Source: Eubacteriales Family XIII. Incertae Sedis bacterium (GTDB lineage Bacteria; Bacillota; Clostridia; Peptostreptococcales; Anaerovoracaceae). Taken from it: 64,000 nucleotides of DNA. Below are positions 1 through 9,641 of the stretch, in pieces (the stretch's first letter is position 1; every line of letters starts with the position of its first letter). The position numbers and the translations under genes were made by a program. The notes under the pieces are model-generated. The model searched no databases. It was given only the letters and a program-made list of their open reading frames with translations, and was not told the DNA's origin. The stretch is from contig JAISTX010000066.1 of NCBI GenBank assembly GCA_031272365.1, positions 1 through 64,000 on the forward strand, written 5' to 3'.

Positions 1-120
1 CCAGTGGTGGCTATGGCGGGGAGGATATACCTGTTCCCATCTCGAACACAGCAGTCAAGCTCCCCCGCGCCGATGATACTCGGCGGGCGACCGCCCGGGA
101 AAGCAGGTCGCTGCCACACT
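1..120 (+). rRNA. rrf: 5S ribosomal RNA (5' end may be cut by the window edge)
   Basis: Conserved 5S core 'ctatggcggggaggatatacctgttcccatctcgaacacagcagtcaagctc' and 3' 'gctgccacact' pairing with the 5' end. Confidence 0.93.
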
Positions 121-166
121 TAACGCCCTCCATACGTCAAGCGTGTGGGGGGCGGCTTTGAAATAG

Positions 167-241
167 GGCCCTATGGTCAAGCGGTTAAGACACCGCCCTT
201 TCACGGCGGTAACCCGGGTTCGATTCCCGGTAGGGTCACCA
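167..241 (+). tRNA. tRNA-Glu (anticodon TTC)
   Basis: Acceptor GGCCCTA/TAGGGTC, anticodon arm CCGCC-CTTTCAC-GGCGG, T-arm CCGGG-TTCGATT-CCCGG, encoded CCA. Confidence 0.95.
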
Positions 242-247
242 GTATGA

Positions 248-282
248 AACCGTTGAAATTCAAATCATTTCAACGGTTTTTT
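248..282 (+). terminator. Rho-independent terminator after tRNA-Glu
   Basis: AACCGTTGAAAT ... ATTTCAACGGTT stem followed by a T-run. Confidence 0.85.
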
Positions 283-409
283 GGTGTCAAAATCGAATAT
301 AGATTCGAAAAATATCAATTAATTATATAGATTGTTGTTATTTTGCTCCTTTGGCGGGTATCAATTTGATAAGGCGTGTCTTTGCGCCGGGGAGAAAAGG
401 GGGATATTC

Positions 410-1078
410 ATGCGGTTAAGGAACAGCAATTTTGATTTGTGCGCGAGCTATCGCGCGGCGCTGCGTACGGCGGTGGCTGTTTTGCTTGCGCTTTTCGTCG
501 CCATGTCCTATGTCGTGCCGGCCGGCGCGGCTTGGGCGGAAGAGGCACCGCAGGCGGAGCCTGCGCCGGATGTGCAGGCCGCGGACGGGAGCATGCCAGG
601 CGGCCTCTCCGCAAATATTGAAAGCAGCAGCATCTCCGTGGACTCGCCGGCGGTTCCGACTATTATTGCGGATCCGGAATCCCTTGACTTCGGGGCGGCG
701 ACTGTCGGGGAGTTGGCCGAATTGGGCTCAGGGTACACGACGTTCTTCTGGGAGGAAAAGGACGCGGCAATCGGGGATATCCGTGGACTGCAGGGATCGG
801 ATCTCGTGTCTGTCACGGGCGATTTCGAAATCAAGAATGCCTCCCTGGAGGTGGATGGGGAAGATGTGTCCCTTCGGGTCGACGTCGTGCCTGTGTTGAC
901 GCTGGGGCCGGGGACGCACAACGGCGAGCTGACGCTGACGCTCCCGAGCGCCTATGGCAATGGTGGCAAATGGACGAAGAGCGTTTCGCTGAGCGTTACG
1001 GGATCGATCAAGATGTGTCCTGGGACGACTTCTATGGAACATTTTCCACCAACCTTGCGCGTTTCAACTCGGAAGTGA
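410..1078 (+). CDS. Secreted/surface protein, N-terminal part (probably frameshifted relative to 970..2478)
   Basis: Signal peptide MRLRNSNFDLCASYRAALRTAVAVLLALFVAMSYVVPAGAAWA; beta-rich ectodomain; runs out of frame where the next ORF picks up. Confidence 0.6.
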   Translation: MRLRNSNFDLCASYRAALRTAVAVLLALFVAMSYVVPAGAAWAEEAPQAEPAPDVQAADGSMPGGLSANIESSSISVDSPAVPTIIADPESLDFGAATVGELAELGSGYTTFFWEEKDAAIGDIRGLQGSDLVSVTGDFEIKNASLEVDGEDVSLRVDVVPVLTLGPGTHNGELTLTLPSAYGNGGKWTKSVSLSVTGSIKMCPGTTSMEHFPPTLRVSTRK

Positions 1079-2478
1079 TGAACTTTACCGTGACGCCGGC
1101 ATCGGGCACGGGGAGGTCGTTTGCGGGTACGACAATCTACTACGAGATAGAAGTCCGGTATGCGAGCAGGTCGAAGAGCGTGAAAACCTCCGGCATCATC
1201 CACGTCGCGGCGGACCACGACTACGGCGACTGGGACTGCAACCGGGACACCGGCGTCGCCACGCGCACCTGCTCCATCTGCGGGCACGCCGAGGAGGGGC
1301 ATTTCCCGACGGATCTGAGGGTCAAGGCGCGCGCGGACCATCAGGACGCGAGTGACATCGCGCTCGTCCATGGCGACGCCGCCGAGCTGGAGGTGGACGT
1401 CCTTCCGGATGCGCCGGCGGCAATCCCGTACTCGTACGGTGATGCGGATGTGGCCTTCTCGTGGTGGGTGGACGACGTGGATTTTTCCCAGGCCCACCTG
1501 GCGGACGACCTGGTGGTGAACATGGCCGGAAACGGCCTCTGGTTCATGGACGGCCAGGGCACGTTCGATGAAGAAGCAAACAACGGGGAAGGCTACTGCT
1601 GCACTGTTAGCGACATCCCGCTCACATCCGGGGCCATGGACTTTACGATCGCGCCGTCAGCCGCGCTCGCGGGCAAGACGGTGCGGTATGAGATTCTTGT
1701 CGGATACGACACAGGCGGCCTTGAGGGGAATCTCAGGGTGTATGGCGCCATCACTGTCACGCACGACTACGAGGAGGAGGTCGTCGTGAGCCCGACGTGT
1801 GAGGAAGATGGCAGCGCGACGTACATCTGCCGGGTCGTGGGCTGCGGGGATTCGCATACGGGCGTCATCCCCGCCCTCGGCCACGACTGGGGCGACTGGG
1901 AAGTGACCGCCCCCGCGACTGCGGACGCCGAGGGCGTGGAGACGCGCGTATGCGCCCGCGACCACAGCCACAAGCAGACCCGCGTGCTTGCGAAACTGGC
2001 CGGTGGCAAGGACAAAGGCGGCGGCGTGCACGAACACGCGTCGGGGTCCGGCAGCGGCGCTGCGGGCGCAAACGCGTCGGGCGGCACGTCGAGCGGCTCG
2101 TCAACGGGCGGCACGACGAGCGGGTCGTCAGCGGACGGCACGTCCGGCACGACGGCTTATTATACGGCCACAAGCGGGACGGCACGGGGTGCTGCGTCCG
2201 GCGACCTGGATTCCCGGGGCAAGCCCGGGAATGACGCGGTGGGCGATAGCGCCGGCGGCGCAGCGATCACTGGTGGCAACGACATCGAGGCGGAGCTCAT
2301 CGGTGGGCCGGCCGACCAAGGCACGGGCAGCGCGGATAGCGCGGCAAGCGCATCGCACGGAAGCGCAGGCACCCTCGCAGCCATCGCGGTAGCCGCCGCG
2401 GCAGGCCTGATCCTCCTCCTCATCTTCTGGAAACGCCGCAAGGACGGGAAAGAAGCGGGGCGCGAAACAGCCGCCTGA
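970..2478 (+). CDS. Surface protein, C-terminal part: CxxC/'GHDWGDW' repeats, Gly/Ser/Thr linker, C-terminal membrane anchor
   Basis: No signal peptide of its own; ends in TM helix AAIAVAAAAGLILLLIFWKRRK; overlaps the upstream ORF by about 108 nt in another frame. Confidence 0.6.
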   Translation: MDEERFAERYGIDQDVSWDDFYGTFSTNLARFNSEVMNFTVTPASGTGRSFAGTTIYYEIEVRYASRSKSVKTSGIIHVAADHDYGDWDCNRDTGVATRTCSICGHAEEGHFPTDLRVKARADHQDASDIALVHGDAAELEVDVLPDAPAAIPYSYGDADVAFSWWVDDVDFSQAHLADDLVVNMAGNGLWFMDGQGTFDEEANNGEGYCCTVSDIPLTSGAMDFTIAPSAALAGKTVRYEILVGYDTGGLEGNLRVYGAITVTHDYEEEVVVSPTCEEDGSATYICRVVGCGDSHTGVIPALGHDWGDWEVTAPATADAEGVETRVCARDHSHKQTRVLAKLAGGKDKGGGVHEHASGSGSGAAGANASGGTSSGSSTGGTTSGSSADGTSGTTAYYTATSGTARGAASGDLDSRGKPGNDAVGDSAGGAAITGGNDIEAELIGGPADQGTGSADSAASASHGSAGTLAAIAVAAAAGLILLLIFWKRRKDGKEAGRETAA

Positions 2479-2505
2479 CAAAGGTCGTCCAATATACAGA
2501 TATAG

Positions 2506-2536
2506 CAGCCGGCTGTTTCGACAACCGGCTGTTTTT
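2506..2536 (+). terminator. Rho-independent terminator
   Basis: CAGCCGG ... CCGGCTG stem followed by TTTTT. Confidence 0.85.
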
Positions 2537-2554
2537 CTGTATAATGTACTATAT

Positions 2555-2637
2555 GCGCGCGTGGCGGAACTGGCAGACGCGCCAGGTTTAGGTCCTGGTG
2601 GGAAACCGTGGGGGTTCGAGTCCCTCCGCGCGCACCA
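2555..2637 (+). tRNA. tRNA-Leu (anticodon TAG)
   Basis: Acceptor GCGCGCG/CGCGCGC, anticodon arm CCAGG-TTTAGGT-CCTGG, long variable arm, encoded CCA, TGTATAAT promoter just upstream. Confidence 0.95.
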
Positions 2638-2681
2638 TGAAAGGCTCGTACCATTGGAAAAATTAGCGGGAGGTCATTTTT

Positions 2682-4097
2682 ATGCCTGGAAGAAAAGTAC
2701 TGTTCACGGAAACAATCCTGCGGGACGCGCACCAGTCGCTGATCGCGACGCGCATGAAGACGGAGGAGATGCTGCCCGCGCTCGAGATCCTCGACGCGGT
2801 CGGCTACCACGCGCTCGAATGCTGGGGCGGCGCGACCTTCGACGCAAGCGTGCGCTTCCTGCACGAGGATCCGTGGGAACGGCTGCGCACCTTCCGCAAG
2901 CACATCAAGAAGACGAAGCTGCAAATGCTGCTGCGCGGCCAGAACCTGCTCGGCTACCGGAACTACGCCGACGACATGGTGGAGGAATTCGTGAACCGCT
3001 CCATCGCGAACGGCATCGACATCATCCGCATCTTCGACGCGTTCAACGACACGCGCAACCTCGAGGCCGCCATCCGCGCATGCAAGAAATACGGCGGGCA
3101 CGCGCAGGGCACGGTCGCCTACACCGTCTCGCCGGTGCACACGCCGGAGATGTTCGTGACGCTGGCGAAGCAGATCGCCGAGATGGGCGCGGACTCCGTC
3201 TGCATCAAGGACATGGCGGGCCTGCTCGACCCGTACGGCACGGTGGCGCTCGTGAAGGCCATCAAGCAGGAGGTCTCGATCCCGCTCGAGCTGCACACGC
3301 ACGCGACGAGCGGCCTCGGCGCGATGACCTACCTGAAGGCGGCGGAGGCGGGCGCGGACATCATCGACACGGCGCTGTCGCCGTTCGCGGAGGGCACGAG
3401 CCAGCCGCCGACGGAGCCGATGGTCTACGCCTTCGACCACTCGGACGGGCAGTTTGAGACGGGCCTGTCGATGGAGAAGCTCAACGAGGCGGCGCAGTAT
3501 TTCCGCCCGATCCGGGAGGCGGACATCGCGAGCGGCCTGCTCGACACGAAGCTGCTCGGCGTGGACATCAACACCCTCATCTACCAGGTCCCCGGCGGGA
3601 TGCTCTCCAACCTCGTGTCGCAGCTGAAGCAGGCGAACGCCATGGACAAATTCGAGGAGGTGCTGCAGGAGGTGCCGCGCGTGCGCGAGGACCTCGGCTA
3701 CCCGCCGCTCGTCACGCCCTCGAGCCAGATCGTCGGGACGCAGGCCGTGCTCAACGTCGTGACCGGGGAGCGCTACAAGATGGTGCCCAACGAGGTTAAG
3801 GACGTCGTGCTCGGCAAATACGGGCGCACGACCGTGCCGATCTCCGACGAGTTCGCGAAGCAGATCCTCGGGGAGCACGTCTCCGCGCGCATCACGCACC
3901 GGCCGGCGGACGACCTCGCGCCGGAGCTGGACAAGGCGAAGCGGGAGTTTGCGGAGTACATCGAGCAGCCGGAGGACGTGCTGACGGGCGCGATGTTCCC
4001 GGGCCCCGCGGTCGAGTTTTTCAAATGGCGGCTCGCGCAGAAATACGGCATCGACTCCGGGGTGCTGAACGAAGAGGACGAAGTCTACCCGATTTAG
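2682..4097 (+). CDS. Carboxyltransferase subunit (oxaloacetate decarboxylase alpha / pyruvate carboxylase subunit B family), no biotinyl domain
   Basis: LFTETILRDAHQSLIATRMKTEEMLP, GIDIIRIFDAFND, CIKDMAGLLDPY, LHTHATSG; SD ggagg before ATG. Confidence 0.92.
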   Translation: MPGRKVLFTETILRDAHQSLIATRMKTEEMLPALEILDAVGYHALECWGGATFDASVRFLHEDPWERLRTFRKHIKKTKLQMLLRGQNLLGYRNYADDMVEEFVNRSIANGIDIIRIFDAFNDTRNLEAAIRACKKYGGHAQGTVAYTVSPVHTPEMFVTLAKQIAEMGADSVCIKDMAGLLDPYGTVALVKAIKQEVSIPLELHTHATSGLGAMTYLKAAEAGADIIDTALSPFAEGTSQPPTEPMVYAFDHSDGQFETGLSMEKLNEAAQYFRPIREADIASGLLDTKLLGVDINTLIYQVPGGMLSNLVSQLKQANAMDKFEEVLQEVPRVREDLGYPPLVTPSSQIVGTQAVLNVVTGERYKMVPNEVKDVVLGKYGRTTVPISDEFAKQILGEHVSARITHRPADDLAPELDKAKREFAEYIEQPEDVLTGAMFPGPAVEFFKWRLAQKYGIDSGVLNEEDEVYPI

Positions 4098-4115
4098 AAA
4101 TGATAATAAATGGCG

Positions 4116-5486
4116 TCAGCCGAGCGCCTTCTCGGCGGCCGAGATCTGCTCTTTCACCCGCGCTTCGGAGGTGCCCCCATAGGAGCGCTTTTGGTTCATG
4201 CAGGCCAGGAGGCCTATGCGCTCGAAAAAGTCCTCCTCGAAGGCCGGGCTGATCTGCTGCAGGAGCGGGAGCCCCACGTCTTCCAGCGCGATGCCTTTTT
4301 CCACGCAGTATGCGACGAGCTTGCCAATGACCTCGTGTGCCTCCCGGAAGGGGACGCCCTTGGCCACGAGATAGTCGGCGGCGTCGGTGGCGTTCATGAA
4401 CCCCTGCTTCGCGGCCTCCGCCATCGCGCCCGCGTTCACCGTCATCGTCGTGATGATGCCGGTGAAGGCCGTGAGGCAGCCCGACAGGGTGGCGGCCGCG
4501 TCGAAGAGCGGCTCCTTGTCCTCCTGCATGTCCTTGTTGTAGGCGAGCGGCAGCCCCTTCATGACCGTGAGGATGGCCATGAGGTCGCCGTAGACCCGGC
4601 CCGTCTTGCCGCGGATGAGCTCGGCCATGTCGGGGTTTTTCTTTTGGGGCATGATGGAGGAGCCCGTGCTGAAGGCGTCGTCCATCGTCACGAAGCCAAA
4701 CTCCTGCGCGCTCCACAGGACCAGCTCCTCGCAGCACCGGGACAGGTGCATCATGCACAGGGCGGCGGCGGAGATGAACTCGACCGCGAAATCCCGGTCG
4801 GAGACCGCATCCATTGCGTTCGCCGTGACCTCGGGGAAGCCGAGCAGGTCCGCCGTCAGCCGGCGGTCGGTCTCGTACGAGACGCCCGCGAGGGCGCCCG
4901 ACCCGAGCGGCAGCGCGTCCGCCCGCTTGTACACGTCCCACAGCCGGTCCGCGTCGCGCGTGAACATCTGGTACCACGCGAGCATGTGGAAGCCGAAGGA
5001 CACGGGCTGCGCGTGCTGCAGGTGCGTGTAGCCGGGCATCAGCGTGCCCGTGTGCGCCTTCGCGAGCGACACCAGGGCCGCCCGCACGCCCCGCAGCAGC
5101 GCCGCCGTTTCAAGGATCTCGTTTTTGAGCCACAGCCGCACGTCCGTCGCGACCTGGTCGTTGCGGCTGCGCGCCGTGTGCAGCCGCTTCGCGGGCGCGC
5201 CGATCTTCTCCGTGAGCAGCGTCTCGACGTTCATGTGGATGTCCTCGGCGTCGACGGAAAACGCCACGTCGCCGGCCTCGATCGCCTCGAGGATCTCCGT
5301 CAGGCCGGACTCGATGGCGGAGGCGTCTTCTGCCGAAAGGATGCCGCACGACGCGAGCATCTTCGCGTGCGCGATGCTGCCCGCGATGTCCTCCTTGTAG
5401 AGGATCTGGTCAAACGGGATCGAGGCGGCCCACGCCGCCGTGCCCTCGTCCATATCCTTGCTGAACCGTCCGCCCCAAAGCTTCAC
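4116..5486 (-). CDS. argH: Argininosuccinate lyase
   Basis: MKLWGGRFSKDMDE..., GSSIMPQKKNPDMAELIRGKTGR signature. Confidence 0.97.
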   Translation of the reverse strand: MKLWGGRFSKDMDEGTAAWAASIPFDQILYKEDIAGSIAHAKMLASCGILSAEDASAIESGLTEILEAIEAGDVAFSVDAEDIHMNVETLLTEKIGAPAKRLHTARSRNDQVATDVRLWLKNEILETAALLRGVRAALVSLAKAHTGTLMPGYTHLQHAQPVSFGFHMLAWYQMFTRDADRLWDVYKRADALPLGSGALAGVSYETDRRLTADLLGFPEVTANAMDAVSDRDFAVEFISAAALCMMHLSRCCEELVLWSAQEFGFVTMDDAFSTGSSIMPQKKNPDMAELIRGKTGRVYGDLMAILTVMKGLPLAYNKDMQEDKEPLFDAAATLSGCLTAFTGIITTMTVNAGAMAEAAKQGFMNATDAADYLVAKGVPFREAHEVIGKLVAYCVEKGIALEDVGLPLLQQISPAFEEDFFERIGLLACMNQKRSYGGTSEARVKEQISAAEKALG

Positions 5487-5513
5487 CGGTAGCTCCTTTC
5501 TTTCCGTGGGCCG

Positions 5514-6734
5514 TTATTTTTTCCGGCCCTTGCCCTTCGCTTTCTGCATCGCGCGGATCTTCATCGACAGGCTGAACAGATTGATGAAGCCCTCCGCGTC
5601 CTTCTGGTTGTACACCTCGTCCTCGCCGAACGTCGCAAACTCCTCGCTGTACAGCGAGGCGGGCGCCTTCGTGGCGCAGGGCAGGGCGTTGCCCTTGTAG
5701 AGCTCCACGCGCACCGTCCCCGTCACGACCTCCTGCGTCACGTCGACGAAGGCGTCGATCGCCTCGCGCAGCGGCGTGAACCACCGCCCGTCGTAGACGA
5801 GCTGCGCGTACCGCCGCGCCAGCTGGCCCTTTTCGTAGAGCGTCTCGCGGTCGAGCACGAGCTTCTCGAGCGCCTTGTGCGCGTTCATGATGATCGTGCC
5901 GCCCGGCGTCTCGTACACGCCCCGCGACTTCATGCCGACGAGCCGGTTCTCGACGATGTCGATCGTGCCGACGCCGTGCTTGCCGCCGATCTTGTTGAGC
6001 TCCGCGACGAGCTTCGCGGGCTTCATCTTCTGCCCGTTCAGCGCGACCGGCACGCCCTTGACGAAGTCGATCTCGATGAAGGCCGGCTTGTCTGGCGCCT
6101 TCTCGATCGGCTTGCTCATGACGTGCACGTTGTCCGGGTGCATCTCCCACGGGTCCTCGAGGTTTCCGCCCTCGTGGCTGATATGCCACAGGTTTTGGTC
6201 GCGGCTCCAGATCTTCTTCGCGGACTGCTCCAGCGGGATCTTGTGCTGCTTCGCGTAGGCCAGCAGGTCCTCGCGCGACTTGAAGTCCCAGATGCGCCAG
6301 GGCGCGATGATCTTGATCGACGGGTCGAGCGCGTGGATCGTCGACTCGAACCGCACCTGGTCGTTGCCCTTGCCCGTCGCGCCGTGCGCGATGTACTTCG
6401 CGCCTTCCTTCTGCGCGATCTCCACGAGCTTCTGCGCGATGAGCGGCCGCGCCATCGACGTGCCGAGCAGGTAGTCGTCCTCGTAGACGGCCCCCGCCTT
6501 CACGACCGGCCAGATATACCCCGTCACAAACTCGTCCTTCAGGTCGAGGATGTAGCATTTGTCCGCGCCCGTCGCGTAGGCCTTCTTCTCGATATATTTG
6601 AAATCGTCGTCCTGCCCGACGTCCCCGTCGGCCGCGATGACCTCCGCGTCGTAGTTTTCCTTCAGCCACGTCAAAATGATCGACGTGTCCAACCCGCCCG
6701 AATACGCGAGTACGATCTTCTCTTTCTTCGCCAT
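5514..6734 (-). CDS. argG: Argininosuccinate synthase
   Basis: [26 protein letters not shown] aaggaggg upstream. Confidence 0.97.
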   Translation of the reverse strand: MAKKEKIVLAYSGGLDTSIILTWLKENYDAEVIAADGDVGQDDDFKYIEKKAYATGADKCYILDLKDEFVTGYIWPVVKAGAVYEDDYLLGTSMARPLIAQKLVEIAQKEGAKYIAHGATGKGNDQVRFESTIHALDPSIKIIAPWRIWDFKSREDLLAYAKQHKIPLEQSAKKIWSRDQNLWHISHEGGNLEDPWEMHPDNVHVMSKPIEKAPDKPAFIEIDFVKGVPVALNGQKMKPAKLVAELNKIGGKHGVGTIDIVENRLVGMKSRGVYETPGGTIIMNAHKALEKLVLDRETLYEKGQLARRYAQLVYDGRWFTPLREAIDAFVDVTQEVVTGTVRVELYKGNALPCATKAPASLYSEEFATFGEDEVYNQKDAEGFINLFSLSMKIRAMQKAKGKGRKK

Positions 6735-6808
6735 GCTTTCCCTCCTTGCCGGATGCAATACACAATAGAAAGAAGTCTATCACTACGCAAGATCAAAAGC
6801 AAGCAATT

Positions 6809-6846
6809 ATTGCATATTTATACATAATAATTTATAATTATGCATT
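6809..6846. promoter_or_regulatory. Putative tandem ARG boxes (ArgR operator)
   Basis: ATTGCATATTTATACATA (6809-6826) and AATTTATAATTATGCATT (6829-6846), two 18-bp boxes separated by 2 bp upstream of argGH. Confidence 0.6.
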
Positions 6847-6890
6847 TTGCGTTTGCGGCTTAAAGTAGCTTTAATGCTTGCCGGGCGTTG

Positions 6891-6899
6891 TGGTATACT
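6891..6899 (+). promoter_or_regulatory. Extended -10 element TGG-TATACT, 6 nt before MCP ATG
   Basis: TGGTATACT then ggcatc then ATG (6906). Confidence 0.6.
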
Positions 6900-6905
6900 G
6901 GCATC

Positions 6906-8924
6906 ATGAGAAATAAGGGGTCTCTCAGGAAAACCATCATGACTTCGATGATTGTGCTTGTGCTGCTCGTGGCAGGGGTGCTTGGCGTGTCCGGCACGAT
7001 CACCAGGTACTACGAAGCGTCCGAGAACATCAACCGCCTGCAGGAGACGGCTTGCGCGGCGTACGCGCAGGGCATCGACCAATACCTCACGATGCTGGCC
7101 GCGGACGCGGAGACGATCGCGCTGTCCGGGGCGATCACGCAGGCCTCCAAATCGCAGGAGGAACGGCAGCGCGAGATAGGGCGCATCTTCTCGGCGCGGG
7201 GCGACGTCGCATCGCTTTACACGGTCGGCGCGGACGGCATAGCGGTCAACGACGCGGAAGAGGAGGACATCGGGGAGGATTATTCGAACGAGCCCTTCTT
7301 CCTCGAGGGGATGGCGCACGAGGGCGTGCACATCGACGTGCCGTCCTACGACCAGTGGAACGACTCGGTCACGATGACGGTCACCTACCGGCTGGACAAT
7401 GTGGACGGCTTCTCTGGCCTCGTCTGCCTCGACGTGGCCTACGACGTGGTGCGCGACCTGACGACGTCGAACGCGCTGGGCGAGACCGGCTACAATTTCC
7501 TCGTGGACACGGGCGGCATCGTGGTGGCGCACCCGGACGAGCGGGTCGTGATCGACGAGAGCCCGGCCACCTCGGTCGTCGGCGGCAGCGAGCAGGCGGA
7601 GGCGTTCGTCGAGGACATGCTCAGGATGGACAGTGCGAAGAGCGGCGACTTGGTGATCGACGGGGAGCGGGTGCGGCTGTTCTCCGACACGATCCCGGCC
7701 ACGGGGTGGAAATACGTCTCCGTCATCAAGGTGGACGAGTTCATGGGGCGGTTCCTCGCCCAGCTGCGCTCGATCCTGGTCATCACCGCGGTCCTCATCC
7801 TCGTGGCGGTCTGGATCGCGCTCGTGATGAGCCGCCGGATCGCGCAGCCGATCTCCGCGATGCGCGCCCGTCTGGAGCAGCTCGCGCAGGGGGATCTGCT
7901 GTCGCCGCTGCCGAAGCTGACCGCGCCTTCGCGGACGGAGGTCGGGGTGCTCTACGCGTCCATGGAGACATCGCTGTCGTCCATCAGCGCCTATGTGCAG
8001 GACATCACGCTGCGGCTGGGGCGGCTCGCCGCCGGGGATCTGCGCGGGGATCCCGGCCCGCCCCCCCGGGACGGGGCAGGCCGGGCGCCGGCCATCGACT
8101 ACATCGGCGACTACGAGCCGATCCAGCGGAGCATCGAGGCGCTGCGCGCCTCCCTCGGCGGCTTCTTCGCGAAGACGGGCGAGGCGGCGAAGCTCATCGC
8201 GGACACGTCCGTGCAGATGGCCTCCGCCTCGGAGGAGCTCTCCGGCAGCACGGTCGAGCAGGCGGCGGCGATCGACCGCATCGACAAGCGCTTCGAAGGG
8301 ATCAAGGACTCCCTCCTGCAGACGGCGGGCGGCGCTTCGGACACGCTGGAAAAGACCGTGCGCACGAAGGGCGAGCTCGCCCGCAGCCACGAGGAGATGG
8401 GGCGGCTCATGGATTCCATGCGGGAGATCGGGGAGGCGTCCGACGCGGTCCTCAAGATCATCAAGGACATCGACGACATCGCCTTCCTTTCGTCCATCCT
8501 CTCCCTGAACGCGGCGATCGAGGCGGCGCGGGCGGGCGCCCACGGCAAGGGGTTCGCGGTCGTGGCGGAGGAGGTGCGCGAGCTCGCGGGCAAGAGCGCC
8601 GAGTCAGCGCAGTACACGGAGAGCCTGCTCACGAACGTGCAGGAGGCGGCCTCGAAAGGCCGCGACATCGCGCAGTCGGTCTGGGACCAGATCGACGGCG
8701 TGTCCACGCTGCTCGGATCCGTGACGTCGCTCATCGAGGAGATCGAGGCGACGGTCGGGAAACAGGCCGCGGCGGCTGGCGAGATCTACACGGAGCTGGG
8801 GCGCCTGAACATGCTCGTGCAAACCGACAGCGCGATGAGCGAGCAGACGGCCGGCGCCAGCGTGGAGCTGTCCACGCGCGTCACCGAGCTCGAGCAGGAG
8901 ATGTCGTATTTCAAGACAAAATAA
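6906..8924 (+). CDS. Methyl-accepting chemotaxis protein (Cache-like sensor, HAMP, MCP signalling domain)
   Basis: N-terminal TM, extracellular sensor, second TM, HAMP, and hairpin core DIAFLSSILSLNAAIEAARAGAHGKGFAVVAEEVRELAGKSAESA. Confidence 0.95.
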   Translation: MRNKGSLRKTIMTSMIVLVLLVAGVLGVSGTITRYYEASENINRLQETACAAYAQGIDQYLTMLAADAETIALSGAITQASKSQEERQREIGRIFSARGDVASLYTVGADGIAVNDAEEEDIGEDYSNEPFFLEGMAHEGVHIDVPSYDQWNDSVTMTVTYRLDNVDGFSGLVCLDVAYDVVRDLTTSNALGETGYNFLVDTGGIVVAHPDERVVIDESPATSVVGGSEQAEAFVEDMLRMDSAKSGDLVIDGERVRLFSDTIPATGWKYVSVIKVDEFMGRFLAQLRSILVITAVLILVAVWIALVMSRRIAQPISAMRARLEQLAQGDLLSPLPKLTAPSRTEVGVLYASMETSLSSISAYVQDITLRLGRLAAGDLRGDPGPPPRDGAGRAPAIDYIGDYEPIQRSIEALRASLGGFFAKTGEAAKLIADTSVQMASASEELSGSTVEQAAAIDRIDKRFEGIKDSLLQTAGGASDTLEKTVRTKGELARSHEEMGRLMDSMREIGEASDAVLKIIKDIDDIAFLSSILSLNAAIEAARAGAHGKGFAVVAEEVRELAGKSAESAQYTESLLTNVQEAASKGRDIAQSVWDQIDGVSTLLGSVTSLIEEIEATVGKQAAAAGEIYTELGRLNMLVQTDSAMSEQTAGASVELSTRVTELEQEMSYFKTK

Positions 8925-9012
8925 AAGAACCGGGAGACACATCCGGCTCTCTTGCGCATTGGAACTTCTGCGCGCGGCGGCTTCTTGAAGCCGCCTTGTG
9001 GGGTGGGTGAGT

Positions 9013-9459
9013 TTAGGCTTCGGCTGGCTCCTCGGCTGCCGCTTCGTCAGCTGCTTCCGCCGCAGGCTCCGCCGTGGCGACGGGCTCGGCTTCCGTAGCA
9101 GCCTCGGCGGCGGGCTCGGCCTCGATGACAGGCTCTGCCGGCGCTGCGGGCTCGGCCGCTTTCACGGGCTTTGCCTTCGCGGGCGCCTGGTCCACGCCGA
9201 AAACGGTGTTGAAGCGCTGCGTGAGGCGCGATACCTTGCGGCTCGCGGCGTTCTTGTGGATCGTCCCCTTCGCGGCAGCCTGCCTGAGCTTTTTCTCGGC
9301 CTTGGCAAGTTGCTCCTTCGCCGCTTCCTTGTCCTCGCCCGCGACGGCCAGGTCGAATGACTTGAACACGTCCTTCAGGCGCGACTTGATGCGGCGGTTG
9401 CGCGCGGTCTTGACCTTGATCACGCTGATGCGCTTCTTTGCGGATTTGATGTTTGCCAC
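9013..9459 (-). CDS. rpsT: 30S ribosomal protein S20 with long acidic Ala/Glu/Pro C-terminal extension
   Basis: GTG start; (V)[34 protein letters not shown]...; about 57-aa low-complexity tail. Confidence 0.92.
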   Translation of the reverse strand: MANIKSAKKRISVIKVKTARNRRIKSRLKDVFKSFDLAVAGEDKEAAKEQLAKAEKKLRQAAAKGTIHKNAASRKVSRLTQRFNTVFGVDQAPAKAKPVKAAEPAAPAEPVIEAEPAAEAATEAEPVATAEPAAEAADEAAAEEPAEA

Positions 9460-9596
9460 TGATTCACCCCTCTTTCTGTGTGTGCATGGCAATTGCGGAA
9501 GCGGCCCTATGCCGCCCTCACAAAAACAAACGCAACCATTATTTTATGCCAAATAGGGGCGTATTGCAAGCGGTTTTTGCTATTCGGAGGAAGGAG

Positions 9597-9618
9597 GGCG
9601 GATGCTGGCGCATCCGCC
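9597..9618. repeat. Palindrome GGCGGATGC-TGGC-GCATCCGCC upstream of lepA
   Basis: 9-bp perfect arms, 4-nt loop; related palindrome at 49945-49962. Confidence 0.7.
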
Positions 9619-9625
9619 TTTTGAA

Positions 9626-9634
9626 TGGTATACT
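9626..9634 (+). promoter_or_regulatory. Extended -10 element TGG-TATACT, 7 nt before lepA ATG
   Basis: TGGTATACT then atggctc then ATG (9642). Confidence 0.55.
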
Positions 9635-9641
9635 ATGGCTC

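Noticed and set aside
145-330. 61-aa ORF over the 5S/tRNA-Glu region
   Set aside because: Overlaps the tRNA gene and its terminator; the peptide is a translation of tRNA sequence.
2160-3899. 579-aa minus-strand ORF spanning tRNA-Leu and the carboxyltransferase gene
   Set aside because: Crosses a tRNA and a terminator and is antisense to a conserved enzyme.
7052-9010. 652-aa plus-strand alternative-frame ORF in the MCP gene
   Set aside because: Out-of-frame Arg/Gly-rich translation overlapping a textbook MCP.
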